Of a stretch of DNA of 64,000 nt, positions 42,184 through 52,078 are shown piece by piece. The DNA lies in the NCBI GenBank assembly GCA_025559845.1, contig CP048470.1, positions 1,473,001 to 1,537,000 of the forward strand. Direction: 5' to 3'. The translations under genes were made by a program, and so were the position numbers. Every line of letters begins with the position of its first letter. Within the stretch, counting starts at the first letter, position 1. This DNA comes from Agrobacterium tumefaciens (GTDB lineage: Bacteria; Pseudomonadota; Alphaproteobacteria; Rhizobiales; Rhizobiaceae). Under the pieces are notes generated by a model that saw nothing but the letters and a program-made list of their open reading frames with translations, was not told where the DNA came from and did not search any database.

Positions 42184-44162
42184 GAAAGCTTTTCTTCAAC
42201 TGCTGCGACAACGGCTTCTGCCGTGATGCCGAAGTGCTTGAAGAGATCCTTCGCCGGGGCGGAGGCGCCGAAAGAGTGCATGCCGACGAAAGCGCCGTCA
42301 GAACCGATGAAGTAGTCCCAGCCCTGGCGGACAGCAGCTTCAACAGCGATATTGACCGATGCCTTGCCAATGATGGCGTTGCGGTAGGTTTCGGGCTGTT
42401 CCTTGAACAGTTCGAAGCACGGAACGGAAACCACACGGGCGGAAACGCCCTTGTCCTTCAGCGTTGCCGCTGCCTTGAGGGCAACTTCCACTTCAGAACC
42501 GGAAGCAAAGATCGAAACCTTTGCGTCGCTTGCCGAGACCAGTTCATAGGCGCCGTAAGCCGACAGGTTCTTCTCTTCATATTCCTTGCGCGACGGCGTC
42601 AGGTTCTGACGCGTCAGGGCAAGCGCAGACGGACGATGCTTCTGCTCGAGAGCAATCTGCCAGCACTCGGCCGTTTCGGTTTCGTCGGCCGGACGGAAGA
42701 CCAGAAGGTTCGGGATGGCGCGCAGCGCGGCAATCTGCTCGACTGGCTGGTGGGTCGGACCGTCTTCGCCGACGCCGATGGAATCGTGTGTCAGGACGTG
42801 AACGACGCGAATTCCCATCAGGGCAGCAAGGCGGATCGACGGACGGCAATAGTCCGAGAAGATCAGGAAGCCGCCGGCGTAAGGGATGAGGCCGCCGTGC
42901 AGGGCGATGCCGTTCATCGCTGCCGCCATGCCATGCTCACGGATACCGTAGTGCAGGTAACGGCCGGAGAAATCCGTCGGAGTGATGGACTTCATCTGGC
43001 TGGTCTTGGTGTTGTTCGACGGTGTCAGGTCGGCAGAGCCACCGACTGTTTCCGGCAGGATGCCGTTGACGATTTCGAGGGTATCCTCGGACGCCTTACG
43101 GGTTGCAACCGTCGGGTTGTTCTCGATGATCTTCTTCTTGAAGGCATCGATGCTGCTGTCGAAGTTGCCTGGCAGGTCGCCAGCGAAACGGCGCTTGAAC
43201 TCGGCCTTCTTGCCGGCTTCAGACGCTTCAAGGCGGGCTTCCCAGTCCTGACGTGTCTTGGTCGAGCGGAGACCGGCCAGACGCCATGCGTCAAGCACAT
43301 CTTCCGGAACGACAAACGCTTCGGCTTCCCAGTTCAGGTGCTTGCGGGTGGCAGCGATTTCTTCTGCGCCCAGCGGGTTGCCGTGAACCTTATGGGTGCC
43401 CTGTTTGTTCGGAGCGCCGAAACCGATAACGGTCTTGCAGGCGATGAAGGTCGGGCGGTCCGACTTCTGGGCAGCTTCGATGGCTGCAGCAATCGCGTCC
43501 GGATCATGACCGTCAACTTCGATCGTATTCCAGTGTACGGCCTTGAAGCGCGCAATCTGGTCGGTCGAGTCAGACAGGCCAACTTCACCGTCGATGGTGA
43601 TGTTGTTGTTGTCCCAGAAGAGAACGAGCTTGTTCAGCTTCAGGTGACCGGCAAGAGCGATCGCCTCGTGGCTGATACCTTCCATGAGGCAGCCGTCGCC
43701 GCACAGAACATAGGTAAAGTGGCTCTGAAGGTCAGAGCCGAACTCTTCTTCGAGCTTGCGTTCGGCAATCGCCATACCAACGGCGTTGGCAATGCCCTGG
43801 CCGAGCGGACCCGTGGTCGTCTCAATGCCAGTTGCGTGGCCGTACTCAGGATGGCCGGCGGTCTTCGAGCCGAACTGACGGAAGCGCTTGATCTCATCGA
43901 TCGTCATGTCCTCGTAGCCGGTCAAATAGAGCAGCGAGTAGAGGAGCATCGAGCCGTGGCCCGCAGACAGTACGAAGCGGTCGCGGTCTGCCCAAAGTGG
44001 GCTCTTCGGATCGAACTTCAGGTAGCGGGTGAAGAGAACGGTGGCGACATCTGCTGCGCCCATCGGCAGACCGGGGTGGCCGGAATTGGCCTTCTCCACT
44101 GCGTCCATGGCAAGAAAGCGGATCGCATTGGCCATCCGGTTGTGTTTGTCGCGAGAAATCAT
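42180..44162 (-). CDS. tkt: Transketolase
   Basis: A 660-residue ThDP enzyme of the pentose phosphate pathway. The N-terminal stretch [20 protein letters not shown] leads to [16 protein letters not shown]; the ThDP motif [20 protein letters not shown] is near residue 150, then [20 protein letters not shown]; and the pyrimidine domain shows [19 protein letters not shown]. The Met at 44162 is used; a further upstream Met would add 15 residues without conserved content. GGAAAAGCC precedes it. It is transcribed with gap and probably regulated by an operator upstream. Confidence 0.97.
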   Translation of the reverse strand: MISRDKHNRMANAIRFLAMDAVEKANSGHPGLPMGAADVATVLFTRYLKFDPKSPLWADRDRFVLSAGHGSMLLYSLLYLTGYEDMTIDEIKRFRQFGSKTAGHPEYGHATGIETTTGPLGQGIANAVGMAIAERKLEEEFGSDLQSHFTYVLCGDGCLMEGISHEAIALAGHLKLNKLVLFWDNNNITIDGEVGLSDSTDQIARFKAVHWNTIEVDGHDPDAIAAAIEAAQKSDRPTFIACKTVIGFGAPNKQGTHKVHGNPLGAEEIAATRKHLNWEAEAFVVPEDVLDAWRLAGLRSTKTRQDWEARLEASEAGKKAEFKRRFAGDLPGNFDSSIDAFKKKIIENNPTVATRKASEDTLEIVNGILPETVGGSADLTPSNNTKTSQMKSITPTDFSGRYLHYGIREHGMAAAMNGIALHGGLIPYAGGFLIFSDYCRPSIRLAALMGIRVVHVLTHDSIGVGEDGPTHQPVEQIAALRAIPNLLVFRPADETETAECWQIALEQKHRPSALALTRQNLTPSRKEYEEKNLSAYGAYELVSASDAKVSIFASGSEVEVALKAAATLKDKGVSARVVSVPCFELFKEQPETYRNAIIGKASVNIAVEAAVRQGWDYFIGSDGAFVGMHSFGASAPAKDLFKHFGITAEAVVAAVEEKLS

Positions 44163-44292
44163 GGCTTTTCCGTCTGTTTCCGGGTGAAAGGAGATAGTTA
44201 GATGCAACTATCCAAAAAGCGGGTTGATCCATAGCAGGTGAAGCAGGCAAGTCAATAAATCCACGGCCATTTGCAGTTCGGTGATCGATAAA

Positions 44293-44300
44293 AATCGTTT
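44293..44300 (-). promoter_or_regulatory. Candidate AATCGTTT motif upstream of tkt
   Basis: On the plus strand AATCGTTT with TGAAAAA after it, about 131 bases upstream of the tkt ATG; identical to the half-site of the fbaB palindrome. Speculative. Confidence 0.28.
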
Positions 44301-44492
44301 TGAAAAACAGCCTGGCTCGCATCTGTTCGATGCGCAGCACTGTTGCGCAGCTTTATTCATCCACAGAGCAAAGTGACCCAATGCACTGGTTTGATTGACG
44401 GGATGGTAAATCGGGTAATAACCTCGTGAGCATGAAACAAAGAGCCCAAGGCCGAATGATTCGGCCAGTTGCGTGCGAGTTGGAAAAAAACG

Positions 44493-44765
44493 ATGTCGGC
44501 TGAGAAGACCGTACAATCTGCACTGACGGAGCTAAGTGCTGCCATCACAAATCTCGAAAACGCCATCGATATGCGTATCGAGCGGGAGCGGGAGGCAGGT
44601 GACATCGATAATGAGGTAAAGCGGGTTCACATCGACCGGGCGCGGCTTGCCAACGAACTGGACCAGGCCGAGTTTCGCGCCAATCGCCTTGAAGAAGTCA
44701 ATCGCGAGGTTTCTCGCCGCCTGGTGACGGCAATGGAGACTATCCGCGCCGTGCTGGATCGATAG
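44493..44765 (+). CDS. DUF4164-family coiled-coil protein
   Basis: A 90-residue charged helical protein: SAEKTVQSALTELSAAITNL, ENAIDMRIEREREAGDIDNE, RARLANELDQAEFRANRLEE and VSRRLVTAMETIRAVLDR. It is predicted to be a coiled coil with an acidic N-terminus. DUF4164 proteins are found directly before zapA in alphaproteobacteria. The start is set at the second Met (44493). It lies 11 bases before zapA, so a common transcript and a link to the divisome are probable. Confidence 0.85.
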   Translation: MSAEKTVQSALTELSAAITNLENAIDMRIEREREAGDIDNEVKRVHIDRARLANELDQAEFRANRLEEVNREVSRRLVTAMETIRAVLDR

Positions 44766-44776
44766 GGGAGCGACCA

Positions 44777-45157
44777 ATGGCTCAGGTTACTGTGATGATC
44801 GATGGCAAAGCCTATCGTATGGCATGCGAGGCGGGACAGGAGCAGCACCTGACCGATCTTGCCACGCGTTTCGATCAGTATGTCGGACATCTTAAAAGCC
44901 AGTTTGGAGAGATTGGCGATCTTCGGTTGACCGTCATGTCGGGCATAATGGTGATGGATGAGCTTTCGGAGTTGAGCCGCAAGCTGGAGAAGCTCGAGAG
45001 CCAGGTCGCATCGCTGACCCAGAACCGTGATGGCATGGCGGAGCAAAAGGCGAAATCCGACGAGATGGTTGCCATTGCCATCAGTGATCTTGCCACGCGT
45101 CTCAACGGCGTGACCGAAAAGCTGCTGGCGCGGCCGAAACCTGCCGCTACCCACTGA
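44777..45157 (+). CDS. zapA: Cell division protein ZapA
   Basis: A 126-residue FtsZ-binding protein. The N-terminal globular part MAQVTVMIDGKAYRMACEAG, LTDLATRFDQYVGHLKSQF, then RLTVMSGIMVMDELSELSRK is the ZapA core; the C-terminal 50 residues are a coiled coil. ZapA bundles FtsZ protofilaments and stabilises the Z ring. It follows the DUF4164 gene by 11 bases and is followed by 6S RNA, an order conserved in alphaproteobacteria. Confidence 0.93.
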   Translation: MAQVTVMIDGKAYRMACEAGQEQHLTDLATRFDQYVGHLKSQFGEIGDLRLTVMSGIMVMDELSELSRKLEKLESQVASLTQNRDGMAEQKAKSDEMVAIAISDLATRLNGVTEKLLARPKPAATH

Positions 45158-45282
45158 TTATCCTTTGGCCGCCTGTACAAGCGGCTGCATTAGCCGACAA
45201 GGCGTCGTTCCGATGCCGCGTTTCACAACGTAAAAATCCGCTGTTCACCCTCTGGCGGAACCTTTCGATCCGTCCTATATCT

Positions 45283-45440
45283 GGTGAGCGTTCTGCGCTT
45301 CCCGACAGGAACCACAATCCCTGGGGCCATACTCGATCCAAAGGGAGCTGTCCCTGACCAGTCCCGTGGGGCTGGACACACGGTGCCCACCTACTTTTGT
45401 AGGCACCCAGGATCGTAAATCTCCATCGGTCGCGTGGATC
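45283..45440 (+). ncRNA. ssrS: 6S RNA (ssrS-like)
   Basis: A roughly 158-base transcript just after zapA. CGATCC (45334-45339) pairs with GGATCG (45410-45415), enclosing hairpins GGGAGCTGTCCC and CCAGTCCCGTGGGGCTGG and a large internal bubble that starts at CCTGGGGCC, the pattern of alphaproteobacterial 6S RNA that mimics an open promoter for sigma70 RNA polymerase. A -10-like CTATAT (45275-45280) precedes the 5' end. Ends are estimates. The rest of the 485-base zapA to CorC gap holds no gene that I can see. Confidence 0.72.
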
Positions 45441-45642
45441 GCACTTCAGTTTTTCTGTGAAGTAGCCTCTTTATATCGTCGACAGTCTCTTTCATCGCTG
45501 CCTGACTGAGATTTTTAATCCGCAATCATTGCATTGGCGGAACAATTCCCTATTATCCGGATTGGTATGTCTGTTCTGCCTTTTAAAAAAGGCGCTGCGG
45601 TCAAAACCGCGACGTGCCGTTCAACAGCCCAAAGAGCTAAAC

Positions 45643-46920
45643 TTGTTTACTGAAATCTTGATCGTGGTCCTGCTCACCGTCGTGAACGGTGTGCTTGCCA
45701 TGTCTGAGCTTGCCGTGGTTTCTTCGAGACCGGCAAGGCTCAAAGTGCTCGCCGCACAAGGGAGCAAGGGCGCAATGCTCGCCCTTAATCTTTCTGAAAA
45801 TCCGGGACGGTTTTTGTCCACCGTGCAGATCGGCATTACGCTGGTCGGCATTCTCTCGGGTGCATTTTCCGGTGCCACGCTCGGCACGCGTTTTACCGCG
45901 TGGCTCATCGAGCAGGGCGTACCAGACCGCGCCGCTGACGCGCTTGGTGTCGGCTCGGTTGTTGTTGCCATTACCTATCTTTCGCTGATCGTCGGCGAAC
46001 TTGTCCCGAAGCAGATTGCGCTTCGCGATCCGGAGAAGGTTGCAGCTCGCGTTGCTCCGTCGATGATGTTGCTGTCCAAGATCGGTGCGCCGCTGGTGTG
46101 GCTGCTCGACAAGTCCGGCAAAACCGTTCTTGCGCTGCTTGGACACAGCGGCGAATCCAATGCGTCTGTTACGGATGATGAAATTCGAACCGTTCTTGCT
46201 GAAGCGCACAGTGCCGGCGTCATCGAAACCGAAGAATCGGCCATGATTACCGGCGTCATGCGTCTCGCTGACCGGAACGCCCGTGGTCTGATGACGCCGC
46301 GTCGCGACGTGGAAGTCGTCGATATTGAAGACAGCGCCGAGGAAATTCGCGAACAGCTTCGTGGCACGCAGCGTTCGCGTCTTCCTGTCCGTAACGGTGC
46401 GTCTGACGAAATCCTCGGTGTTCTTTTTGCCAAGGATGCATTTGATGCACTCGCCTCGGGTAACGAGCTGAACATCCGCGAGCTGTTGCGTGAAGTACCG
46501 GTCGTGTCGGACCTCACCAGCGCTGTGGATGTCATCCAGTCGCTGCGCCGTTCGACCGTTCATATGGTTCTCGTTTACGATGAATATGGCCATTTCGAAG
46601 GTATCATCAGCTCAGGCGATATTCTCGAAGCCATTACTGGCGCATTCCAGGAAGACAATGACGAGGAGCCGGCAATCGTCGAACGTGACGATGGCTCGTT
46701 CCTGGTTGCTGGCTGGATGCCGGCGGACGAGTTCGCAGATCGTATGGGCTTCCAGATCGACGAGGATGCAGAATTCGAAACCGTCGCTGGACTGGTGCTG
46801 GACGAATTCCGTCGCCTGCCGGAACTCGGCGAACACGTTACCCGCAACGGCTGGCGTTTTGAAGTGATCGACCTGGACGGGCATCGCATCGACAAGGTGC
46901 TCGTGAGTCGGGCTGCTTGA
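45643..46920 (+). CDS. HlyC/CorC-family (CNNM, hemolysin-like) transporter
   Basis: A 425-residue protein. A DUF21/CNNM membrane domain occupies residues about 5-200 (first helix EILIVVLLTVVNGVLAMSEL with AVVSSRPARL), then a CBS pair (about 215-330, with GLMTPRRDVEVVDIEDSAEE) and a CorC/HlyC C-terminal domain (about 345-425). The family concerns Mg2+/Co2+ or cation extrusion; the name hemolysin is historical. Start is uncertain: a TTG at 45643 gives a family-typical N-terminus, while the ATG at 45529 would add a basic 38-residue extension. 6S RNA and zapA lie upstream, fau downstream with a one-base overlap. Confidence 0.85.
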   Translation: MFTEILIVVLLTVVNGVLAMSELAVVSSRPARLKVLAAQGSKGAMLALNLSENPGRFLSTVQIGITLVGILSGAFSGATLGTRFTAWLIEQGVPDRAADALGVGSVVVAITYLSLIVGELVPKQIALRDPEKVAARVAPSMMLLSKIGAPLVWLLDKSGKTVLALLGHSGESNASVTDDEIRTVLAEAHSAGVIETEESAMITGVMRLADRNARGLMTPRRDVEVVDIEDSAEEIREQLRGTQRSRLPVRNGASDEILGVLFAKDAFDALASGNELNIRELLREVPVVSDLTSAVDVIQSLRRSTVHMVLVYDEYGHFEGIISSGDILEAITGAFQEDNDEEPAIVERDDGSFLVAGWMPADEFADRMGFQIDEDAEFETVAGLVLDEFRRLPELGEHVTRNGWRFEVIDLDGHRIDKVLVSRAA

Positions 46921-47516
46921 TGCAGCCTGGTGTCGGGGAGAAGGCACGGCTGCGCGGCGAAAGGCTCGCCGCGCGGGATGCGCTCACAACAGACGAACGG
47001 CATGTAAAAAGCCTGGCCATGTGTGTCTGTGGGGCTGCCAGGATCAACTTTGAGCCAGGCACCGTTGTTTCCGGATTTATGCCGATCCGCTCGGAAGCCG
47101 ATATTCGACCATTGTTGGAATCGCTGCGCCGCAAGGGTGCACGTCTGGCGCTGCCTGTTGTTCTCGACCGTGAGACGATTGTTTTCAGGGCTTTCGAAGA
47201 AGACATACCTCTGACAAATACAGGGTTCGGCACGACCGGACCCGGCCAAGATGCTCAGATCCTCGATCCAGACATTCTCCTGGTGCCTCTCTCAGCGTTC
47301 GATAGACAGGGGCATCGTATCGGTTACGGTGCCGGTCATTATGACCGTGCGATTGCCCGCCTGCACAAGCAGGGGCGCACGCCGACGCTTATCGGGGTGG
47401 CGTTTGATTGCCAGGAAGTGCCGTCCGTTCCGGCAGAGTCACATGATGTCCCGCTCAACGCTATCCTGACTGAGAGCGGTTTGCGGCGGATTTATGCAGC
47501 TCCAGACGAGCGATAA
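46920..47516 (+). CDS. fau: 5-formyltetrahydrofolate cyclo-ligase
   Basis: A 198-residue enzyme that converts 5-formyl-THF to 5,10-methenyl-THF with ATP. Segments are RLRGERLAARDALTTDE, GTVVSGFMPIRSEADIRPLL, LVPLSAFDRQGHRIGYGAGH (the YGxGxYDR nucleotide motif continues YDRAIARLHKQ), and the C-terminal LIGVAFDCQEVPSVPAESHD. In E. coli and many proteobacteria fau (ygfA) sits beside ssrS; here a CorC-like gene lies between. ATG overlaps the CorC stop by one base. Confidence 0.95.
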   Translation: MQPGVGEKARLRGERLAARDALTTDERHVKSLAMCVCGAARINFEPGTVVSGFMPIRSEADIRPLLESLRRKGARLALPVVLDRETIVFRAFEEDIPLTNTGFGTTGPGQDAQILDPDILLVPLSAFDRQGHRIGYGAGHYDRAIARLHKQGRTPTLIGVAFDCQEVPSVPAESHDVPLNAILTESGLRRIYAAPDER

Positions 47517-47606
47517 TGGGCAAAAGACGCTTTAGCCCTTTTTAAACGACGAATTTCCCATTAGACGGAACGAAATTTGACAAACTGGCGCCAGCGGGGC
47601 AGGTGA

Positions 47607-48431
47607 ATGAGGCTTCTTTTTCTCGGGGATATGGTCGGCAAGACCGGACGGACGGCGGTTTGGGAAAAACTGCCAGGGTTGATCTCCGACCTGAATCTGG
47701 ATTTCGTTGTCGTCAACGGCGAGAATGCGGCCGGTGGCTTCGGGATTACGGAAGACATCTACCTTGAGACGATCAACGCAGGTGCCGATGTCGTGACGAC
47801 TGGCAACCACGTCTGGGATCAGAAGGAAGCCGTATCGTTTTGCGAGCGACACGACCAGTTTTTGCGACCTGCCAACTATCCCAAGGGAACGCCAGGAAAG
47901 GGCTCCGGCCTGTTTTATGCGCGCAATGGCGCGCGTGTTCTCGTGGCTAACATCATGGGCCGTGTGTTCATGCACCCAGAACTAGATGATCCTTTCAGCT
48001 CCGCCGAAACCATCCTGGCCGCCTGCCCGCTCAAAGAGCAGGCTGATGCGATTATTTTCGACTTCCATGCGGAAGCGACCAGCGAAAAGCAATGTTTCGG
48101 CCATTTCGTTGATGGACGTGCTAGCTTCGTGGTTGGAACGCATACCCATGTGCCGACAGCCGATGCGCAGATTTTGAACGGTGGAACCGCATATATGTCG
48201 GATGCTGGCATGTGTGGCGATTACGACTCTTCGCTTGGTATGGACAAGGAAGAGCCGATCAACCGCTTCATCTCCAAGATGCCCAAGGGCCGGTTTGAAG
48301 CAGCAAGCGGGCCAGCGACGATCTGCGGTGTTGGCGTGGAGATCTCTGACAGAACCGGGCTCGCCGAGAAAATCGCGCCCTTGCGCATTGGACCACGGCT
48401 CTCTGAAAGCATTCCTGCTTTCTGGGCGTGA
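47607..48431 (+). CDS. TIGR00282-family metallophosphoesterase (YmdB-like phosphodiesterase)
   Basis: A 274-residue binuclear metal phosphoesterase. Ligands are visible in LFLGDMVGKTGRTAV, FVVVNGENAAGGFGIT, VVTTGNHVWDQKE and the DFHAEATSEKQCFGHFVDG stretch with VGTHTHVPTAD. The family includes YmdB, which hydrolyses 2',3'-cAMP and influences development. It lies 90 bases after fau, on the same strand, a conserved neighbour. The exact substrate is unknown. Confidence 0.93.
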   Translation: MRLLFLGDMVGKTGRTAVWEKLPGLISDLNLDFVVVNGENAAGGFGITEDIYLETINAGADVVTTGNHVWDQKEAVSFCERHDQFLRPANYPKGTPGKGSGLFYARNGARVLVANIMGRVFMHPELDDPFSSAETILAACPLKEQADAIIFDFHAEATSEKQCFGHFVDGRASFVVGTHTHVPTADAQILNGGTAYMSDAGMCGDYDSSLGMDKEEPINRFISKMPKGRFEAASGPATICGVGVEISDRTGLAEKIAPLRIGPRLSESIPAFWA

Positions 48432-48559
48432 GGAACGTTGCGCCGTCAGTGACCCGTCGATAATGACGACATTGTGAGCGCGGCGTCGGTTCTGCGAACT
48501 GGACGCTTGGCCAAGCTTGTCGCATCCTCTGGCATCGCAAGTTTCAGGGGAGTGGCGTC

Positions 48560-49399
48560 ATGCTGCGCATGCTATTGCTTGCAATGTCCGGACTGGTTGC
48601 ATTTGCTGGAGCGGCGCTCTCGCAAACAGCCACCCGCCCACCTGTCAGTCAATGCCAGGCGATTGCTCAAAAAATTCCTGGCGTGACATTTGCCAGCTTC
48701 ACCCCAGCCGATATTCAGCTTGCTCAGGCGACTGCCAAGGAAGAGGTGAAGATCAGTTTTATCGGGCACTCGACCTACCTGATCGAGAGCCCTGACGGTG
48801 TGACGATCGCTACCGATTATAACGGCGTCTATCGCCCCCCTGTAACGCCCAACGTCGTGACGATGAACAGGGCGCATTCGACTCACTTCACCCTTAATCC
48901 CGATCCCGCTATCCAGCACGTTCTGCACGGTTGGAGCGATACGCCGGGCGAAAAGGCCGATCACAAGGTTCTCGTTGGAGACGTCTATATCAGGAATGTT
49001 GCAACCGACATCCGCAACCGCTGGGGTGACTACGAGAGCTTTCAGGAAAATGGCAATTCCATTTTCATTTTCGAAGTCGCCGGACTTTGCATCGGCCATC
49101 TCGGCCATCTGCACCACGAGCTGACAGACACCCACTATGCGGAGATTGGCAGGCTGGATATCCTGATGGTTCCGGTCGATGGCGGATTGACGATGGGAGC
49201 CGACAGCATGAGCCGGGTTGTGAAGCGGCTTCGTTCTGCATTGATCTTGCCAATGCATCGCACTGGCCCGCCACTGGAGCAGTTTCTGACGATGTTTGGG
49301 GAAAGCTTCAAGGTGGCCTACGCGAATGAACCCATCATCCGTGTGTCGATGCGCAATCTTCCCCGCCAGCCGCAGATACTCGTGCCACAAGGCATGTAG
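48560..49399 (+). CDS. Secreted metallo-beta-lactamase-fold metallohydrolase
   Basis: A 279-residue protein with a signal peptide (RMLLLAMSGLVAFAGAALSQ, cleavage near 22). The fold begins VKISFIGHSTYLIESPDGV, where the first histidine of the MBL fold lies; further, VVTMNRAHSTHFT, then GHLGHLHHELTD and ILMVPVDGGLTMG, ILPMHRTGPP near the C-terminus. The pattern is L-ascorbate-6-phosphate lactonase-like (UlaG-type), with atypical first motif. Substrate and role in the periplasm are unknown. It ends 37 bases before a convergent gene. Confidence 0.8.
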   Translation: MLRMLLLAMSGLVAFAGAALSQTATRPPVSQCQAIAQKIPGVTFASFTPADIQLAQATAKEEVKISFIGHSTYLIESPDGVTIATDYNGVYRPPVTPNVVTMNRAHSTHFTLNPDPAIQHVLHGWSDTPGEKADHKVLVGDVYIRNVATDIRNRWGDYESFQENGNSIFIFEVAGLCIGHLGHLHHELTDTHYAEIGRLDILMVPVDGGLTMGADSMSRVVKRLRSALILPMHRTGPPLEQFLTMFGESFKVAYANEPIIRVSMRNLPRQPQILVPQGM

Positions 49400-49436
49400 C
49401 GTACAACTGGCGAGGAAGACGGGGGAGCTTGATCAA

Positions 49437-49940
49437 TCAGGCGAAGGCAAGATGCTGGCGGACCCCAACATCAGGCACCTTATCGTCGGACATGTTGGCC
49501 TTGGCAATTTCCCAGCCGAATTTCAGCGTGCTGTCCGTCGACGCCCATATATCGGCGTCGTCAACATGCAGGGCAAGCATTGTCAGCTCAGGATCTGACT
49601 TGCCGTGTTCGTACCAGGCGGCTGTCACCGAGTTCCAGTATTCATCGACTTTTGTCTTGTCGTCGCGAATCTCGAGCACTCCAGAAAGGCAGGCGTGATA
49701 ATCGTGATCCTTGCCGACGAGGCAGAAGTGCGCGCGAGAACCTGCTTTGATCGACTGAGCGAGGTCCGTATCCTTCTTCGAGAAAAACCAGATCGTATTG
49801 GTTTTAGGATCGGCGTGCGGTGCCATCGGCTGCATATGGCTATGCAGGCCTTCAAGCCCGAGCATGCCGGCATGGACCGAATTGATTTCGTCCCAAAGCT
49901 GACGGGCAGGGGCTTCGCGCGCTTCTGTCAGGCTGACCAT
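49437..49940 (-). CDS. Pyridoxamine 5'-phosphate oxidase-family (general stress protein 26-like) protein
   Basis: A 167-residue split-barrel flavin-binding protein: ARQLWDEINSVHAGMLGLEG, then SHMQPMAPHADPKTNTIWFF, KKDTDLAQSIKAGSRAHFCL, and VDDADIWASTDSTLKFGWEI. It matches the general-stress-protein-26 branch of the PNPOx-like family, which binds FMN or F420-like cofactor; catalytic PLP oxidation is not supported. GGAAGGAGATAACC is a strong ribosome site for the Met at 49940. It stands alone between a convergent gene and yebC. Confidence 0.88.
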   Translation of the reverse strand: MVSLTEAREAPARQLWDEINSVHAGMLGLEGLHSHMQPMAPHADPKTNTIWFFSKKDTDLAQSIKAGSRAHFCLVGKDHDYHACLSGVLEIRDDKTKVDEYWNSVTAAWYEHGKSDPELTMLALHVDDADIWASTDSTLKFGWEIAKANMSDDKVPDVGVRQHLAFA

Positions 49941-50132
49941 GGTTATCTCCTTCCGGTTGGTTGTCTGTCGGAGAGGGGACAAGCTGTCCTCTCACCGCGC
50001 TCCTGACCAAAACGGCGTGCGGTTCAATCGGTTCCTTATCTTCTTCAGGTCTGAAAACGCATCCGGGCTTGAACGATGGGCGTATCGCACTTATAAGGCC
50101 CGCAATCCCAAATTACGACAATCAGGTTTTCC

Positions 50133-50879
50133 ATGGCTGGTCATTCACAGTTCAAAAACATCATGCACCGCAAGGGTAAGCAGGATTCGATCCGTTCGAA
50201 GATGTTTTCCAAGCTTGCACGCGAAATCACCGTTGCAGCCAAGTCCGGCCTGCCTGACCCGACCATGAACGCTGCTTTGCGTCTGGCTGTTCAGAACGCC
50301 AAGGCGCAGTCGATGCCAAAAGACAACATCGACCGCGCCATCAAGAAGGCGTCGGGCGCCGATGCTGAGAACTACGATGCAGTTCGTTACGAAGGTTATG
50401 GCCCGGGCGGCACGGCGGTTATCGTCGAAGCGCTGACCGACAACCGCAATCGCACGGCATCCAACGTCCGCTCGATCTTCAGCAAGGCTGGCGGAGCGCT
50501 TGGTGAAACCGGTTCGGTTTCCTTCTCCTTCGATCGCGTTGGCGAAATTGCCTACAAGGCTGAAGTCGGCGACTCTGACAAGGTCATGGAAGCGGCGATC
50601 GAGGCCGGTGCTGATGATGTGGAATCCTCCGAGGACGGCCACACGATCATCTGCGGTTTTGAAGATCTGAACGAAGTTGCCAAGGCGCTCGAAGGCGTGC
50701 TCGGCGAAGCTGACAGCGTCAAGGCAATCTGGAAGCCACAGAACACGGTTCCGGTTGACGAGGAAAAGGCGCAGTCGCTGATGAAGCTGATCGACAACCT
50801 CGAAGACGATGACGACGTTCAGAACGTCTATTCGAACTTCGAAGTATCCGAAGAAATCCTGGCGAAGCTCTCGGCCTGA
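50133..50879 (+). CDS. YebC/PmpR-family transcriptional regulator/translation factor
   Basis: A 248-residue protein, [20 protein letters not shown] then [40 protein letters not shown], and [20 protein letters not shown]. Domain layout is the three-domain YebC fold. Members bind DNA (PmpR) or assist translation of proline stretches. It was first thought a RuvABC neighbour; in many alphaproteobacteria it precedes ruvC, here the LLM and chemoreceptor genes intervene. Closed by a strong terminator. Confidence 0.95.
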   Translation: MAGHSQFKNIMHRKGKQDSIRSKMFSKLAREITVAAKSGLPDPTMNAALRLAVQNAKAQSMPKDNIDRAIKKASGADAENYDAVRYEGYGPGGTAVIVEALTDNRNRTASNVRSIFSKAGGALGETGSVSFSFDRVGEIAYKAEVGDSDKVMEAAIEAGADDVESSEDGHTIICGFEDLNEVAKALEGVLGEADSVKAIWKPQNTVPVDEEKAQSLMKLIDNLEDDDDVQNVYSNFEVSEEILAKLSA

Positions 50880-50901
50880 TTTTTTCAAATGTCTGAATTA
50901 C

Positions 50902-50937
50902 AAAGCCCCGGCAGCGTCAGCTCCGGGGCTTTTTTCT
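50902..50937 (+). terminator. Terminator after yebC
   Basis: AAAGCCCCGG and CCGGGGCTTT with an inner AG-CT pair and T6. Confidence 0.93.
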
Positions 50938-50945
50938 TGCGTATC

Positions 50946-51947
50946 CTATGCCGCCTTACGGATCGATGTTCGAACGTCCGCAAAGATCTCCACGGAACGA
51001 AGCCGCTTTTCAATGTCATGGATCGGCATGGAAACGATCAGTTCATCAGCCTGCGTCTCGGCAAGGAAGCCGTCGAGGTGGCGACCAATTGTGTCGGGTG
51101 ATCCAACGGCGGCGAAGCGCAGAGTGTGTTCAACCGAAAACCGCTCCATCTCGTTCCAGTAGTCATCCATGCTCTCCACCGGTCTGGGGAACTGGGTGCG
51201 AACGTTGCGGCGCAGGTTCACGAACTGCTGCTGTGAAGACGTAAAGAGATGCTGCGCTTCCTCGTCGGTATCTGCACCCACCCCCATCACGCCGACCATG
51301 ACGTACGGTTTGTCCAAGACCTCGGACGGTTGGAACCGCTCGCGATAGATATGCAGTGCTTCCATCAGCATGTCTGGTGCGAAGTGCGACGCGAAGGAAT
51401 AAGGAAGGCCAAGAGCGGCCGCCAGATGCGCACTATAGGTACTTGAGCCCAACAGCCAGATCGGCACATTCGAATTCATGCCAGGAACCGCGAGGATCGT
51501 TTGATCTGGCTCCGGCGGACCGAAATAACGCTGGAGCTCCATGATGTCGTGAGGAAAGTTTTCTGCACCGGCATCGAGATTGCGACGAAGCGCGCGGGCT
51601 GTGCGCATGTCGGTGCCAGGCGCGCGTCCGAGGCCAAGGTCGACACGTCCGGGCAGCAGCGCTGCCAGGGTACCGAACTGCTCGGCAATCACCAGTGGCG
51701 AGTGGTTTGGCAGCATGATGCCACCGGACCCGACCCGGATATGTTTTGTTGCCGCCCCGACATGGGCGATGACAAGTGATGTGGCTGCACTAGCGATACC
51801 CGGCATGCCGTGATGCTCAGCAAGCCAGATGCGGTTGTAGCCGTGCTCTTCCGCCTTGATTGCCATGCGGCGGGAGTTTTCAAGCGCTTCACCGACGGTC
51901 TCGCCTTCGCCGATCGGGGAGAGGTCGAGAATGGAAAAAGGGATCAT
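50946..51947 (-). CDS. LLM-class flavin-dependent oxidoreductase
   Basis: A 333-residue luciferase-like monooxygenase: [20 protein letters not shown] at the start, then [20 protein letters not shown] (typical active-site His), [53 protein letters not shown] and [20 protein letters not shown]. It uses reduced FMN; the natural substrate is unknown. It is convergent with yebC, with their terminator between, and starts about 130 bases from the chemoreceptor stop on the same strand. Confidence 0.92.
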   Translation of the reverse strand: MIPFSILDLSPIGEGETVGEALENSRRMAIKAEEHGYNRIWLAEHHGMPGIASAATSLVIAHVGAATKHIRVGSGGIMLPNHSPLVIAEQFGTLAALLPGRVDLGLGRAPGTDMRTARALRRNLDAGAENFPHDIMELQRYFGPPEPDQTILAVPGMNSNVPIWLLGSSTYSAHLAAALGLPYSFASHFAPDMLMEALHIYRERFQPSEVLDKPYVMVGVMGVGADTDEEAQHLFTSSQQQFVNLRRNVRTQFPRPVESMDDYWNEMERFSVEHTLRFAAVGSPDTIGRHLDGFLAETQADELIVSMPIHDIEKRLRSVEIFADVRTSIRKAA

Positions 51948-52040
51948 CCGTCGCTCCTAGAGAAAGTCCTGTTTCCGACCCGATGTAAGTCGCTGGTGCG
52001 CCTTTACCATAGGCGTCGCGTAGAATTGATGAAGCATTCA

Positions 52041-52070
52041 AAAAAATTGGGGCTCGCGGAGAGCCCCAAT
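52041..52070 (-). terminator. Terminator after the chemoreceptor gene
   Basis: ATTGGGGCTC-GCGGA-GAGCCCCAAT stem; A6 to the left becomes a T run on the minus strand. Confidence 0.9.
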
Positions 52071-52078
52071 CGCAGATG

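Noticed and set aside
42153..44201. A 682-residue open frame antisense to tkt, and other long frames antisense to gap, pgk, tolB and the Sel1-repeat gene
   Set aside because: They mirror strongly supported genes on the other strand; the long frames arise from GC-rich third positions and show no recognisable domain.
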